Source: Neisseriaceae bacterium (GTDB taxonomy: Bacteria > Pseudomonadota > Gammaproteobacteria > Burkholderiales > Neisseriaceae). From it: a stretch of 64,000 nucleotides of DNA. Shown in pieces: positions 1 through 7,718 of this stretch. Position 1 is the stretch's first letter. The number at the start of each line of letters is the position of its first letter. The stretch lies in NCBI GenBank assembly GCA_017458185.1, contig JAFTFY010000003.1, forward strand, positions 1 through 64,000, written 5' to 3'. The notes under the pieces were generated by a model. It made no database searches. It was not told where the DNA came from and was given only the letters and a program-made list of their open reading frames with translations. A program made the position numbers and the translations under genes.

Positions 1-76
1 AGGCAGTCATCGGGGTATGAATAGGTGTAATAAGATTTTGTTTATTAAGGATTATTTGTCTGTTAAACAGGGAGAA

Positions 77-128
77 TAGCACCCATTTTGTCTTTTAAAT
101 GGGTGCTACTCAAAAATAGCACCCATTT
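77..128. repeat. Alternating inverted/direct repeat (A-B-A)
   Basis: A 12-bp arm at 77-88 (TAGCACCCATTT) pairs with its exact complement at 97-108. That complement can equally pair with a second copy of the arm at 117-128. Both possible hairpins have 12-bp stems and 8-nt loops and are mutually exclusive. The direct copies extend to about 22 bp (76-97 and 116-137) with one mismatch. It lies just 3' of ettA, outside any gene. It could be a mobile-element remnant or an RNA switch; nothing decides between them. Confidence 0.7.
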
Positions 129-161
129 TGTCCTTTACGCCGAATTTTTTATTTATGGCGT

Positions 162-1832
162 TTATCGAATCACAGGTTTGTATCTTATCCGTTTGGGTTT
201 TGCCCCTTCTTCGCCTAATCGGCGTTTTTTATCGGCTTCGTATTCTTGATAGTTACCGTCAAAGAACACCCATTGCGAATCGCCCTCTGCGGCTAAAATA
301 TGTGTGGCAATGCGGTCTAAAAACCAGCGGTCATGCGAAATCACCAAAACGCAGCCTGCAAATTCCAACAGTGCGTCTTCTAATGCCCGCAGGGTTTCCA
401 CATCTAAATCGTTGGACGGCTCGTCTAACAGCAACACATTGCCGCCTGCAATCAAAGTTTTTGCCAAGTGCAAGCGTCCGCACTCACCCCCTGATAGTTT
501 GCCGACAATCTTGCTTTGGTCAGAACCTTTGAAATTAAAACGCCCTAAATAGGCACGGGCTGGAATTTCAAATTGTCCCACTTGCAGAATATCGCGTCCG
601 TCTGCCACTTCGTCAAACACGGTTTTGTTATCGTTTAAGCCCTCACGACTTTGGTCAATCACCGACATTCGTACGGTTTGACCAATACTCACCGTGCCAC
701 TATCAGGCTGCTCCTTGCCTGTGATGAGTTTAAATAAAGTCGATTTACCCGCACCGTTTGAACCGATAATGCCGACAATCGCACCAGCAGGCACCCTGAA
801 AGATAAGTTATCAATTAACAATCGCTCACCAAATGATTTAGAAACATTTTGAAATTCAATTACTTCCTGCCCCAAGCGTTCCGCTGTGGGAATAAAAATT
901 TCCTGCGTTTCGTTGCGTTTTTGATACTCAAAACTGCTCATCTCTTCAAATCGTGCAAGCCGTGCTTTGGATTTGGCTTGCCGTCCTTTGGCGTTTTGCC
1001 GCACCCATTCTAATTCCTGTTTCATCGCTTTAATGCGAGCGGCTTCCTGCTTGGCTTCCGTTGCCAAACGAGCCTCTTTTTGTTCCAACCACGAAGAATA
1101 ATTGCCCTGCCACGGAATGCCGTGTCCTCTATCCAACTCTAAAATCCATTCGGCGGCGTTGTCCAAGAAATAACGGTCGTGGGTTACCGCAACCACAGTG
1201 CCAGGAAAACGCACCAAAAACTGTTCCAACCACTCCACACTTTCTGCGTCTAAATGGTTTGTCGGCTCGTCTAAAAGCAACATATCAGGCTGGCTTAACA
1301 GCAAGCGACACAAGGCGACACGGCGTTTTTCACCGCCTGAAAGATGAGCAATTTTCGCGTCCCATTCAGGCAGCCGTAAAGCGTCTGCGGCAATTTCCAA
1401 CAAATGTTCCGAGCCACTATCCGCACCGCCTGCGGCAATAATTGCTTCTAACTTGGCTTGTTCTTCTGCCAACGCGTCAAAATCCGCATCAGGCTCGGCA
1501 TACGCCGCATACACTTCGTCCAAGCGTTTTTTCGCCTGTGCTACTTCGCCCAAACCACTTTCCACTTCTTCTCGCACGGTTTTTTCAGGGTCTAATTCAG
1601 GCTCTTGCGGCAGATAGCCGATTTTAATCCCCGACATCGGAGTTGCTTCACCATCAAAATCTTTATCAACCCCTGCCATAATGCGAAGCACGGTCGATTT
1701 TCCAGCCCCATTTAGCCCCAACAAACCGATTTTCGCACCTGGAAAAAAAGAGAGCGAAATATCCTTAATAATCTGTTTTTGCGGCGGCACGGTTTTGGAA
1801 ACACGCAACATTGAATAAACATACTGAGCCAT
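162..1832 (-). CDS. ettA: Energy-dependent translational throttle protein EttA (ABC-F ATPase)
   Basis: The 556-residue protein has two ABC ATPase domains in tandem and no membrane segments, as in the ABC-F family. Walker A motifs are GLNGAGKST near residue 40 and GSNGAGKST near 358; the signature motifs are LSGGEKRR and LSGGECGR. The arm and linker between the domains are rich in Lys, Arg and Glu. Length and N-terminus (MAQYVYSMLRVSK) match EttA, which binds the ribosomal E site and gates the first elongation steps according to the ADP/ATP ratio. An AAAGG box lies upstream of the ATG. It is transcribed alone; the hairpin at 1908-1931 separates it from lnt. Other ABC-F members are less likely because of the N-terminal sequence and length. 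Confidence 0.95.
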   Translation of the reverse strand: MAQYVYSMLRVSKTVPPQKQIIKDISLSFFPGAKIGLLGLNGAGKSTVLRIMAGVDKDFDGEATPMSGIKIGYLPQEPELDPEKTVREEVESGLGEVAQAKKRLDEVYAAYAEPDADFDALAEEQAKLEAIIAAGGADSGSEHLLEIAADALRLPEWDAKIAHLSGGEKRRVALCRLLLSQPDMLLLDEPTNHLDAESVEWLEQFLVRFPGTVVAVTHDRYFLDNAAEWILELDRGHGIPWQGNYSSWLEQKEARLATEAKQEAARIKAMKQELEWVRQNAKGRQAKSKARLARFEEMSSFEYQKRNETQEIFIPTAERLGQEVIEFQNVSKSFGERLLIDNLSFRVPAGAIVGIIGSNGAGKSTLFKLITGKEQPDSGTVSIGQTVRMSVIDQSREGLNDNKTVFDEVADGRDILQVGQFEIPARAYLGRFNFKGSDQSKIVGKLSGGECGRLHLAKTLIAGGNVLLLDEPSNDLDVETLRALEDALLEFAGCVLVISHDRWFLDRIATHILAAEGDSQWVFFDGNYQEYEADKKRRLGEEGAKPKRIRYKPVIR

Positions 1833-1907
1833 GATGAAAGCCTTTTTGATAAAACGAAAGGTAGAATTTTAACCGAGTTTCAGGCTTTCAGGCAGCCTGA
1901 AAAAAAA

Positions 1908-1931
1908 CGCACATTCAAAAAAGAATGTGCG
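1908..1931 (-). terminator. Rho-independent terminator of lnt
   Basis: On the minus strand a 9-bp stem (CGCACATTC with GAATGTGCG) with an A/T loop is followed directly by a run of seven or more T. It lies about 140 bp after the lnt stop and upstream of ettA, so it separates the two transcripts. Confidence 0.8.
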
Positions 1932-2074
1932 AGATTAAATCAAAAAACAGGGAAACTCTGCGTTGCTGTTTGAACAAACAATTCGGAGAAACAGCAACAG
2001 CAACAGACGGAGCGTATTATGCTTGGATTTTATTAACGGATACTTAAAGAAAATATGAAATGAAAAAACTTTTA

Positions 2075-3601
2075 TCAAGCCTTATTCTTATGACTATATC
2101 TATTGACCAGCAACAAACCGCATAAAATCAACGCCAAAGCAATTATCAGTGGCAAAGAGCCGCCCATTTTCATATACGGCGTTTGCCCTGTATAGCCTTC
2201 AATTTCGCCAATCAGAATATCGTGTGTATCTCTCGGTAAAAAAGCCACTACTTGCCCGTGCGGATTGATAATGGCTGTTATGCCATTATTTGTGGCTCGC
2301 ACCATATATCTGCCGTTTTCCAAACTTCTCGCCTGCGAGTGTTGCAACTGCTGCTCCATAGCATTAGAACGCCCAAACCAGCCCATATTGCTGACATTCG
2401 CCATTAAACTTGCCTGTTTCGCCGATTGCACTAATTCATCGCCAAAACTATCTTCATAGCAAATATTAAACGCCACTTTCTGCTGTGCTAACAACAAAGG
2501 TTGCTGATTTTTTCCGCCACGCGAAAAATCGCTTAACGGCATATTCATCATATTGTATAGCCCTGCGGTTAAGGCGGGCAGCGGACGAAATTCGCCAAAC
2601 GGCACCAAGTGATTTTTGGCGTAATAGGGAATATTTTCAGGCTGCCTGAAATCATATTGCGACAAATTGATGACGGCATTTTCATAACCCAAACCGTCAG
2701 GCGTTTCCTGCACAATGCCCGTTGCCAAAGCGGCTTTGTTGTCGCGTGCGGTATCGGCAAAGCGTTGCAGTGTTTCAGGCGGCAGAAGTTGCCGCAACAG
2801 CGGAATGGCACTTTCGGGCAGAATCACAATATCCGCATTGTCGATTTTGGCAACATCTAAATAATACTGCTCCATATCCACCCACATTTGCTGTGGGTCG
2901 AATTTCATCGACTGCTCAACATTGCCCTGCACCAATGCCACTGTATTTTTGGTGCCGTCAGGTTCTGTCCAAGAAATGTGCGTTAAAAGGCTGCCTGAAA
3001 ACAAAATAGCGGCAATCAATATAATATATCTTTTTGATTTTGTTATATAAAATAAAGCAAGCCACGCCGATATAAAAAAAGTGGCAAGCGACACCAATAA
3101 AATACCGCCCACAGGAGCAAAGCCCGATAACGGTGAAAATTCCGCAATTTGCGAATACCCCGTCAAGCCCCACGCAAAACCTGAAAGCAAAAGCGTACGC
3201 AAATATTCCGAAATTGTCCAAAGCAAAGGCAAAACCACGCCCCATTTGATTTTTTCAGGCAGCCTGAACTTTTTGGCAAGCCAAAACACAGCCGCAGGAT
3301 ACACCGCCAAAGCGGCAGGCAATAACAGCGTCATCGGCAGAGCTAGCCACTGCGTTAAACCTGCTACGCTATGCAAAGAAATATTGACCCAATAATTCTG
3401 CGTCAAAGCCGCCGCAAAACCCCACAAAAACGCGGCTTTTACCGCTTTTTGCGGCATTTTAACCGCAATTAACAGCAATAAAGCCAAAGATAAGGGCATT
3501 AACCAAAACCAATAAAACGGTGCAAACGAAAGCGTAGAAACCGCCCCAGAAATCAAGGCGATTAACCAATAAAAGCGTTTCAGGCTGCCTGAATGATTCA
3601 T
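2075..3601 (-). CDS. lnt: Apolipoprotein N-acyltransferase
   Basis: This 508-residue inner-membrane enzyme adds the third acyl chain to the N-terminal cysteine of lipoproteins. The first ~210 residues form a bundle of hydrophobic helices; a periplasmic nitrilase-fold domain follows, then a last membrane helix near the C-terminus. The catalytic Glu-Lys-Cys set is visible in PESAIPLL, NHLVPFGEF and NICYEDSFG. Length is normal for the family. Several DUS copies lie inside the gene and are translated in frame, for example near 2640, 2990, 3255 and 3580. With lolA (41.5 kb) it represents lipoprotein maturation and sorting in this window. The ATG at 3601 is the only sensible start. Confidence 0.95.
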   Translation of the reverse strand: MNHSGSLKRFYWLIALISGAVSTLSFAPFYWFWLMPLSLALLLLIAVKMPQKAVKAAFLWGFAAALTQNYWVNISLHSVAGLTQWLALPMTLLLPAALAVYPAAVFWLAKKFRLPEKIKWGVVLPLLWTISEYLRTLLLSGFAWGLTGYSQIAEFSPLSGFAPVGGILLVSLATFFISAWLALFYITKSKRYIILIAAILFSGSLLTHISWTEPDGTKNTVALVQGNVEQSMKFDPQQMWVDMEQYYLDVAKIDNADIVILPESAIPLLRQLLPPETLQRFADTARDNKAALATGIVQETPDGLGYENAVINLSQYDFRQPENIPYYAKNHLVPFGEFRPLPALTAGLYNMMNMPLSDFSRGGKNQQPLLLAQQKVAFNICYEDSFGDELVQSAKQASLMANVSNMGWFGRSNAMEQQLQHSQARSLENGRYMVRATNNGITAIINPHGQVVAFLPRDTHDILIGEIEGYTGQTPYMKMGGSLPLIIALALILCGLLLVNRYSHKNKA

Positions 3602-3662
3602 TTTTTAGAAAATGTTTGATTGAAAAGGGGTAATCATATCAAATAATGACGGTCAATATATC

Positions 3663-3679
3663 TTTCAGGCTGCCTGAAA
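3663..3679. repeat. Representative DNA uptake sequence (DUS), near-palindromic form
   Basis: This is a clean copy of the 17-mer that recurs throughout the window, in genes and intergenic DNA. It contains the AG-type Neisseriaceae DUS AGGCTGCCTGAA on one strand and AGGCAGCCTGAA on the other, so orientation is ambiguous. Variants with one change (CTACC, GTTGCC, GCAACC) are also seen. The DUS is known to be recognised by the minor pilin ComP during natural transformation in this family. Within genes it is translated as FQAA-stop, F-R-(L/Q)-P-E or S-G-(S/C)-L-K depending on frame and strand. I did not make a full count. Confidence 0.95.
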
Positions 3680-3736
3680 AAATTTTTGTTTCTCACAACA
3701 ATTTTTAATCTCTCACGGAGAACACGGAGTTTAATA

Positions 3737-3763
3737 AACGGCAGACAATGAAAATCTGCCGTT
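3737..3763 (-). terminator. Hairpin after the PepSY-flavoprotein gene
   Basis: A 9-bp perfect stem (AACGGCAGA with TCTGCCGTT) lies about 20 bp past the stop of the minus-strand gene ending at 3782. Only a short, interrupted T tract follows (TTATT), so termination may be weak. Confidence 0.5.
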
Positions 3764-3781
3764 CTGATTAGTTTCGCTCAA

Positions 3782-6022
3782 TCAACCAAACAAATCCATT
3801 TTTATGCGATTGTTGGCTTTGAGTTTATTCACCGTATCCACTGCCACATCGCGGCTGACTTTGCCGTGTGCTTTGATGATTTCAACCAACGCTTCTGTAA
3901 CGCCCTTGCCGACTGTGTTGGTTTTGCCGCACACATAGATTAAGGCGTTGTTGTTCATCACCCAATCGAACACTTCATGCCCGTTGCGGAACAATTCGTC
4001 CTGCACATAATAGCCTTTGTGTTCTTCGGTGAAAGCCACATTGATGTGGGTTAAAACGCCGTCTGACAAGGCTTTTTCCCATTGATTTTGGTAATGGTAA
4101 CCGCCAATTCGATTGCTATTACCAAAGAATAACCACGCAGGGCGGGGGCGTTTTTGTAAATCTGCCAAAAAGCCTATCATCGGGGCAATGCCCACGCCTG
4201 ATGCTACCATAATCACAGGTTTGTCGTTATTTTCAATATGAAAATCGGTGTATCGCAACACAGCGTTAATTTCATCACCCACAGCCAAGTCATTGATTAA
4301 ATACGAAGAACATTTGCCTAACTGTTTTTCGCCTTTATCGTTGGTAAAAACATTCATACCGACAGTGAGCCGCAATAAACCGCTGTTATCAGACGATGAG
4401 CCAACCGAATAACTGCGTGGTGTTTGGCTGTTGGGCGGTGTAATCATCAGCAAATCGCCGCCTTGATACGCCACATTTTCAGGCAGCCTGAACAATAATT
4501 CCCACGCTTCGCGTTTTGTGGTTTCAGGGTTATCCAAACGGGTTTTTTGAATTAGCACCGCACGCACAGCCACATCGTCTTTGGGTGCGTTTGTATCCGC
4601 TGTATCAACCGTTACGCCAAAATGCTGGCAAATATCGGTAAACCATTCTTGCCAAGCAGTGTCAGGTGTTCCGTCTGCACATTTTATCGGCATAATTTCA
4701 CTCGCACCGCAAGATTTCAGCGTTGCGTCTAATTTTTTACCGCCGCCGCAGAAGTTTTTGAATCCCGAATTACCCAAAGCAAAAAACGCATATTTCAGGC
4801 TGCCTAACTTCGTTTGACGCAAATTTTCTTCTAATGCTTTGCCGTTGTCAGGCAATTCGCCATCGCCTGCGGTAGAACACAAGAATAATGCCATTTGTTG
4901 TTGTTTCAATGTTTCAGGCGTAACCGACAACATCGGCACGGCTTGGGCATTCACCCCTTTTTGGTTTAATTTTTGGGCGGTTTTAAAGGCTAATTTTTCC
5001 GCATTGCCTGTTTGTGATGCGTATAAAACCAAAATATTGCCTGTGGATACGCGGGCGTTTTTGGCAACAGCATTTTTAACAGTGCGTTTAATATATGTAT
5101 AAACACCTGATAATAAAAGGAAAAATAAAACACCGCCAATCGCCAAATTTGCAGGTTTAGACGATTTGCCCGCCCATTCACCCAAGTGCAACATGCGTAC
5201 ATAATTCGGTTTCATCGGCGGATTTTCTTTTAACGAACCGTCTTTTTGCACAGAAAACTGTTTCAGGCTGCCTGAAACGCTCATGGTAATCACCGTGCCA
5301 AACTTGGCTTGTGCCACCGAAACCACATTTGCCAAATCGCCTTGTTCATTGATATTATTCAGAATTTGCATCACGGGCAGAGCGTCAGGTTTGCCACCGT
5401 TTGGTCTGCCTTGTTTGCCTTGTTGTCCTTGTGGGCGTTCCATTTTAGGCATAGCACCAAAATACCAGTGGTGCGACATCATCACAGCGGTTACAGGCAA
5501 CATCAGCCAAATCGGCAATAACAGCACACCTATTGCATTATGCCAAGAAATCAAAGACTTGCTAAATTTGGGATTCACCATAAAAAACAAGCCAATCAAA
5601 ATTAAACCTGCCATTGCCCATGCGGCAATTTCCATAATTAACTTGCCTGTTTTACCAAATAATAAATTTTTATGTAAGCCTTTGGCAGTATTATAAATTT
5701 TAGAATCCATACCGCCATTTTTGACAAAAGACGCATTATCAATAGAATAAGCGGCTAACTGCGAATCCTTACCACCTTGAACCCACACCAGTTGCGGATT
5801 GTGAGCGTCTTGATACACAGACGACACTGCCACACCGTTTTGTTGCAAGGTTTCCACCGTTTGCATAATTTGCTCTGCATGGCTACCCCAAGCATTTTGC
5901 GAGTAATCAGGACTTTTCATATCGCCGATAGCCAAAATCAGCCCAGTTATTAAAATCAAAGCAAAAATAGGAGCAAGAATCAGCCCCACATAACGGTGAA
6001 TTTGCCAAAATAAATTTTTCAT
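3782..6022 (-). CDS. PepSY transmembrane / flavodoxin / FAD-NADPH reductase fusion protein
   Basis: This 746-residue inner-membrane flavoprotein combines three parts. An N-terminal PepSY-type unit has about four membrane helices (near residues 10-30, 135-150, 160-185 and 295-315). A flavodoxin-like FMN domain starts near 330 (ILVLYASQTGNAEKL). The C-terminal half resembles cytochrome P450/sulfite reductase flavoproteins, with RSYSVGSS for FAD, SGVGIAPMIGF for the nucleotide and YVCGKTNTVG near the end. The likely job is moving electrons from cytoplasmic NAD(P)H across or into the membrane, perhaps for iron or metal reduction; this is inferred from architecture. The partner is unknown. It stands alone, with a MITE upstream of its start. 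Confidence 0.85.
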   Translation of the reverse strand: MKNLFWQIHRYVGLILAPIFALILITGLILAIGDMKSPDYSQNAWGSHAEQIMQTVETLQQNGVAVSSVYQDAHNPQLVWVQGGKDSQLAAYSIDNASFVKNGGMDSKIYNTAKGLHKNLLFGKTGKLIMEIAAWAMAGLILIGLFFMVNPKFSKSLISWHNAIGVLLLPIWLMLPVTAVMMSHHWYFGAMPKMERPQGQQGKQGRPNGGKPDALPVMQILNNINEQGDLANVVSVAQAKFGTVITMSVSGSLKQFSVQKDGSLKENPPMKPNYVRMLHLGEWAGKSSKPANLAIGGVLFFLLLSGVYTYIKRTVKNAVAKNARVSTGNILVLYASQTGNAEKLAFKTAQKLNQKGVNAQAVPMLSVTPETLKQQQMALFLCSTAGDGELPDNGKALEENLRQTKLGSLKYAFFALGNSGFKNFCGGGKKLDATLKSCGASEIMPIKCADGTPDTAWQEWFTDICQHFGVTVDTADTNAPKDDVAVRAVLIQKTRLDNPETTKREAWELLFRLPENVAYQGGDLLMITPPNSQTPRSYSVGSSSDNSGLLRLTVGMNVFTNDKGEKQLGKCSSYLINDLAVGDEINAVLRYTDFHIENNDKPVIMVASGVGIAPMIGFLADLQKRPRPAWLFFGNSNRIGGYHYQNQWEKALSDGVLTHINVAFTEEHKGYYVQDELFRNGHEVFDWVMNNNALIYVCGKTNTVGKGVTEALVEIIKAHGKVSRDVAVDTVNKLKANNRIKMDLFG

Positions 6023-6056
6023 ATCATCAACTTTCGGACTAAAAAATAAATGAGAA

Positions 6057-6164
6057 TATAGTCGTTCAACTTCAAAGCAATAACAGGCGGCGAGACGCAG
6101 ACAGTATAATCGAATACGGCAAGGCTCGACAGAAGTATTAGTGTTTTGAAGTTTAACAACTATA
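6057..6164. mobile_element. MITE, subfamily A (Correia-like), intact
   Basis: This 108-bp non-coding element has terminal inverted repeats: TATAGTCGTTcAACTTCAAA at the left, and TTTGAAGTTTAACaACTATA at the right. The interior resembles Correia repeat enclosed elements of Neisseria in layout (GGCGGCGAG, GCAGACAGTAT, TACGGCAAGGC). It carries no gene and must be moved in trans. It sits upstream of the PepSY-flavoprotein start. It also serves as the empty-site version of the interrupted copy at 7418-7629. Confidence 0.75.
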
Positions 6165-6254
6165 ATCGTATAAGAAGTGTCTTAATAAAAAATTAAGCAG
6201 ATTATATAGTACAGTCAAGCCAGTTCAAAAGTGATAAAAACATAGTCTTTCTAA

Positions 6255-6314
6255 TATGGTCGATTTAGAGCAAAAGTAGCCAACGAAGGATAATTTTGTT
6301 ATAAATCGACTATA
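6255..6314. mobile_element. MITE, subfamily B, internally deleted
   Basis: A roughly 60-bp element has imperfect inverted ends: TATgGTCGATTTAgAGCAAAA at the left and TTTTGTtaTAAATCGACTATA at the right. The ends match those of the inner element at 7442-7547, but almost all of the centre is missing. It lies between the flavoprotein gene and the rmpM promoter. Confidence 0.6.
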
Positions 6315-6490
6315 CAATGCGGTGTCAATGCCCACATCTTGCCCGATAAAACTGTTGCAACAATACAACACTTGCATTTTTTCAACAAAATACAATTAAC
6401 TTATTGTTTTTATTTAATTTTTATCTATTTTTAGTGTTTGATAAAAACAATCGCCCACAGGCAAAAACACACTTTTTTCATTGTCAGATA

Positions 6491-6519
6491 TTGACAGAAA
6501 GCGTTCATCTTTTTATAGT
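6491..6519 (+). promoter_or_regulatory. Sigma-70 promoter of rmpM
   Basis: The -35 box TTGACA (6491-6496) is a perfect consensus, followed by an exact 17-bp spacer and the -10 box TATAGT (6514-6519). Transcription would start near 6526 and give a ~120-nt leader. The leader contains a 7-bp stem-loop at 6547-6565 (TGAAATG pairing with CATTTCA) and a GAGGG ribosome-binding site just before the rmpM ATG. The rest of 6023-6490 holds only the two MITEs and AT-rich DNA. Confidence 0.8.
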
Positions 6520-6647
6520 GTCAATCAGGATTAACCGTTATTGCACTGAAATGAAACCCATTTCACCCTGACGGTTGATGGACTGTAAAACTGTAGCCCG
6601 AATGACTCGGGTTAAGTAATGCGTAATTTTACGATGAGGGAATAACA

Positions 6648-7304
6648 ATGACCAAACAGCTTAAACTGACTGCATTAGTTGTTGCATTAATCGCTTCTAC
6701 TGGTGCGATGGCACACGAAAAAAATGGTTATACCATTAGTCAGGAATCTCGCGAAGTTGTTCGCAATAATTATGGCGAATGCTGGAAAAACAGTTTCTTC
6801 GATAAAGAAACACACGGCTTGGTAGAATGCGGCGACAAAGAAGAAGCACAACCTGCTCCTGAACCCGTTATCCGTGAAGAAGAAAAAGTTATCCGTTTGC
6901 AAGCAAACTTCTTATTCGGTTTTGACAAATCGACCTTGCGTCCAGAAGCCAAACAAACTCTGAACCAAGTCGCACAAGAAGTGGCTTCTTCTGATGTTCA
7001 ATCTATCCGTATTGAAGGTCATACCGACTTTATGGGTTCTGAACAATACAACCAAAAATTGTCTGAAAAACGCGCTCAAACTGTGGCTGATTACTTGGTT
7101 GCACAAGGCGTTGATCAAGGCAAAGTGGCTGCCGTAGTCGGCTTGGGTGAAACCCAACAACAAATGCAAGCACAATGCGAAAACGAAGTTAAAGGCATTA
7201 AAAACAAAGCAAAACGCCGTTCTGCTTTGATTGCTTGTATCGAACCTGACCGCCGCGTTGATGTTCGCTTGAACAAACGCGTGGTTGAACGCTATCAAGA
7301 ATAA
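6648..7304 (+). CDS. rmpM: RmpM/class 4-like outer-membrane OmpA-family protein
   Basis: This 218-residue periplasmic protein has a signal peptide (cleavage likely after GAMA, residue ~22), a short Pro/Glu linker and a C-terminal OmpA domain that binds peptidoglycan. The domain shows FGFDKSTLRPEAKQTL, the core IRIEGHTDFMGSEQYNQKLSEKRA and RRVDVRLNKRV near the end. It has no beta-barrel, like neisserial RmpM, which stabilises porin trimers and ties the outer membrane to the cell wall. Neisserial RmpM is slightly longer. Two cysteines in the ACMECG-like N-terminal segment and two in the C-terminal domain fit the class 4 pattern. A strong promoter and a strong terminator make it a single-gene, probably highly expressed unit. 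Confidence 0.9.
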   Translation: MTKQLKLTALVVALIASTGAMAHEKNGYTISQESREVVRNNYGECWKNSFFDKETHGLVECGDKEEAQPAPEPVIREEEKVIRLQANFLFGFDKSTLRPEAKQTLNQVAQEVASSDVQSIRIEGHTDFMGSEQYNQKLSEKRAQTVADYLVAQGVDQGKVAAVVGLGETQQQMQAQCENEVKGIKNKAKRRSALIACIEPDRRVDVRLNKRVVERYQE

Positions 7305-7330
7305 TTGATTGCTTTCTTGTTCAATACACA

Positions 7331-7362
7331 ATCCCAGTGTGCCAAGCACTGGGATTTTTTTA
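7331..7362 (+). terminator. Rho-independent terminator of rmpM
   Basis: A perfect stem (ATCCCAGTG pairing with CACTGGGAT) with a 7-nt loop is followed by seven T. It lies 26 bp after the rmpM stop codon. Confidence 0.9.
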
Positions 7363-7417
7363 TTATGTATGCTCGATTGATAGCAAAATCATACAGCCTT
7401 ACTTTGCCTTGTCGTAT

Positions 7418-7629
7418 TACAGTCGTTAAACTTCAAAACAATATAGTCGGTTCACAGCAAAAGCAGGCAAGGCGGTGAGCCACAGATAGTATAAATAATA
7501 CGGCAAGGCGAACCAACGCTGCATGATTTTGCTGTAAATCGACTATAACAGGCGGCTTTACCTGCGATAGGATAACTCATACGGTAAGGCTCGGCAGACG
7601 CATTAGTGTTTTGAAGTTTAACGACTGTA
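7418..7629. mobile_element. MITE, subfamily A, interrupted by a subfamily B MITE
   Basis: The outer ends are TACAGTCGTTAAACTTCAAAA and TTTTGAAGTTTAACGACTGTA, a perfect inverted pair. The C and G that differ from TATAGTC/GACTATA are complementary to each other. Removing the inner element (7442-7547) leaves the core CAATAACAGGCGGC found in the intact copy at 6057-6164. The whole structure sits between the rmpM and metE terminators and fills most of the gene-free stretch 7305-7718. Confidence 0.8.
7442..7547. mobile_element. MITE, subfamily B, nested insertion with TA duplication
   Basis: This 106-bp element has ends TATAGTCGGTTCACAGCAAAA and TTTTGCTGTAAATCGACTATA. It is inserted in the subfamily A element at a TA dinucleotide: the host sequence CAA-TA-ACAGG of the intact copy becomes CAA-TA...TA-ACAGG. 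TA duplication is typical of IS630/mariner-type mobilisation and of Correia elements. Confidence 0.8.
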
Positions 7630-7656
7630 TCATACTCTCGCAGTTAAGTTTGACTA

Positions 7657-7687
7657 TAAAAAAAGGCAGCCTGAAAATAGGCTGCCT
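7657..7687 (-). terminator. metE terminator built from an inverted DUS pair
   Basis: Two oppositely oriented DUS cores (AGGCAGCCT at 7664-7672, AGGCTGCCT at 7679-7687) form a 9-bp stem with a 6-nt loop. On the minus strand the stem is followed by seven T, 30-60 bp past the metE stop. DUS pairs acting as terminators are a known feature of Neisseriaceae. Confidence 0.85.
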
Positions 7688-7718
7688 GAAACACAGTTTC
7701 CCTGTTTTTCTCTATTTT

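Noticed and set aside
6023..6490. Possible small gene or sRNA between the flavoprotein gene and rmpM
   Set aside because: The space is explained by two MITEs and AT-rich DNA; no start with ribosome-binding site and no terminator-like hairpin was found.
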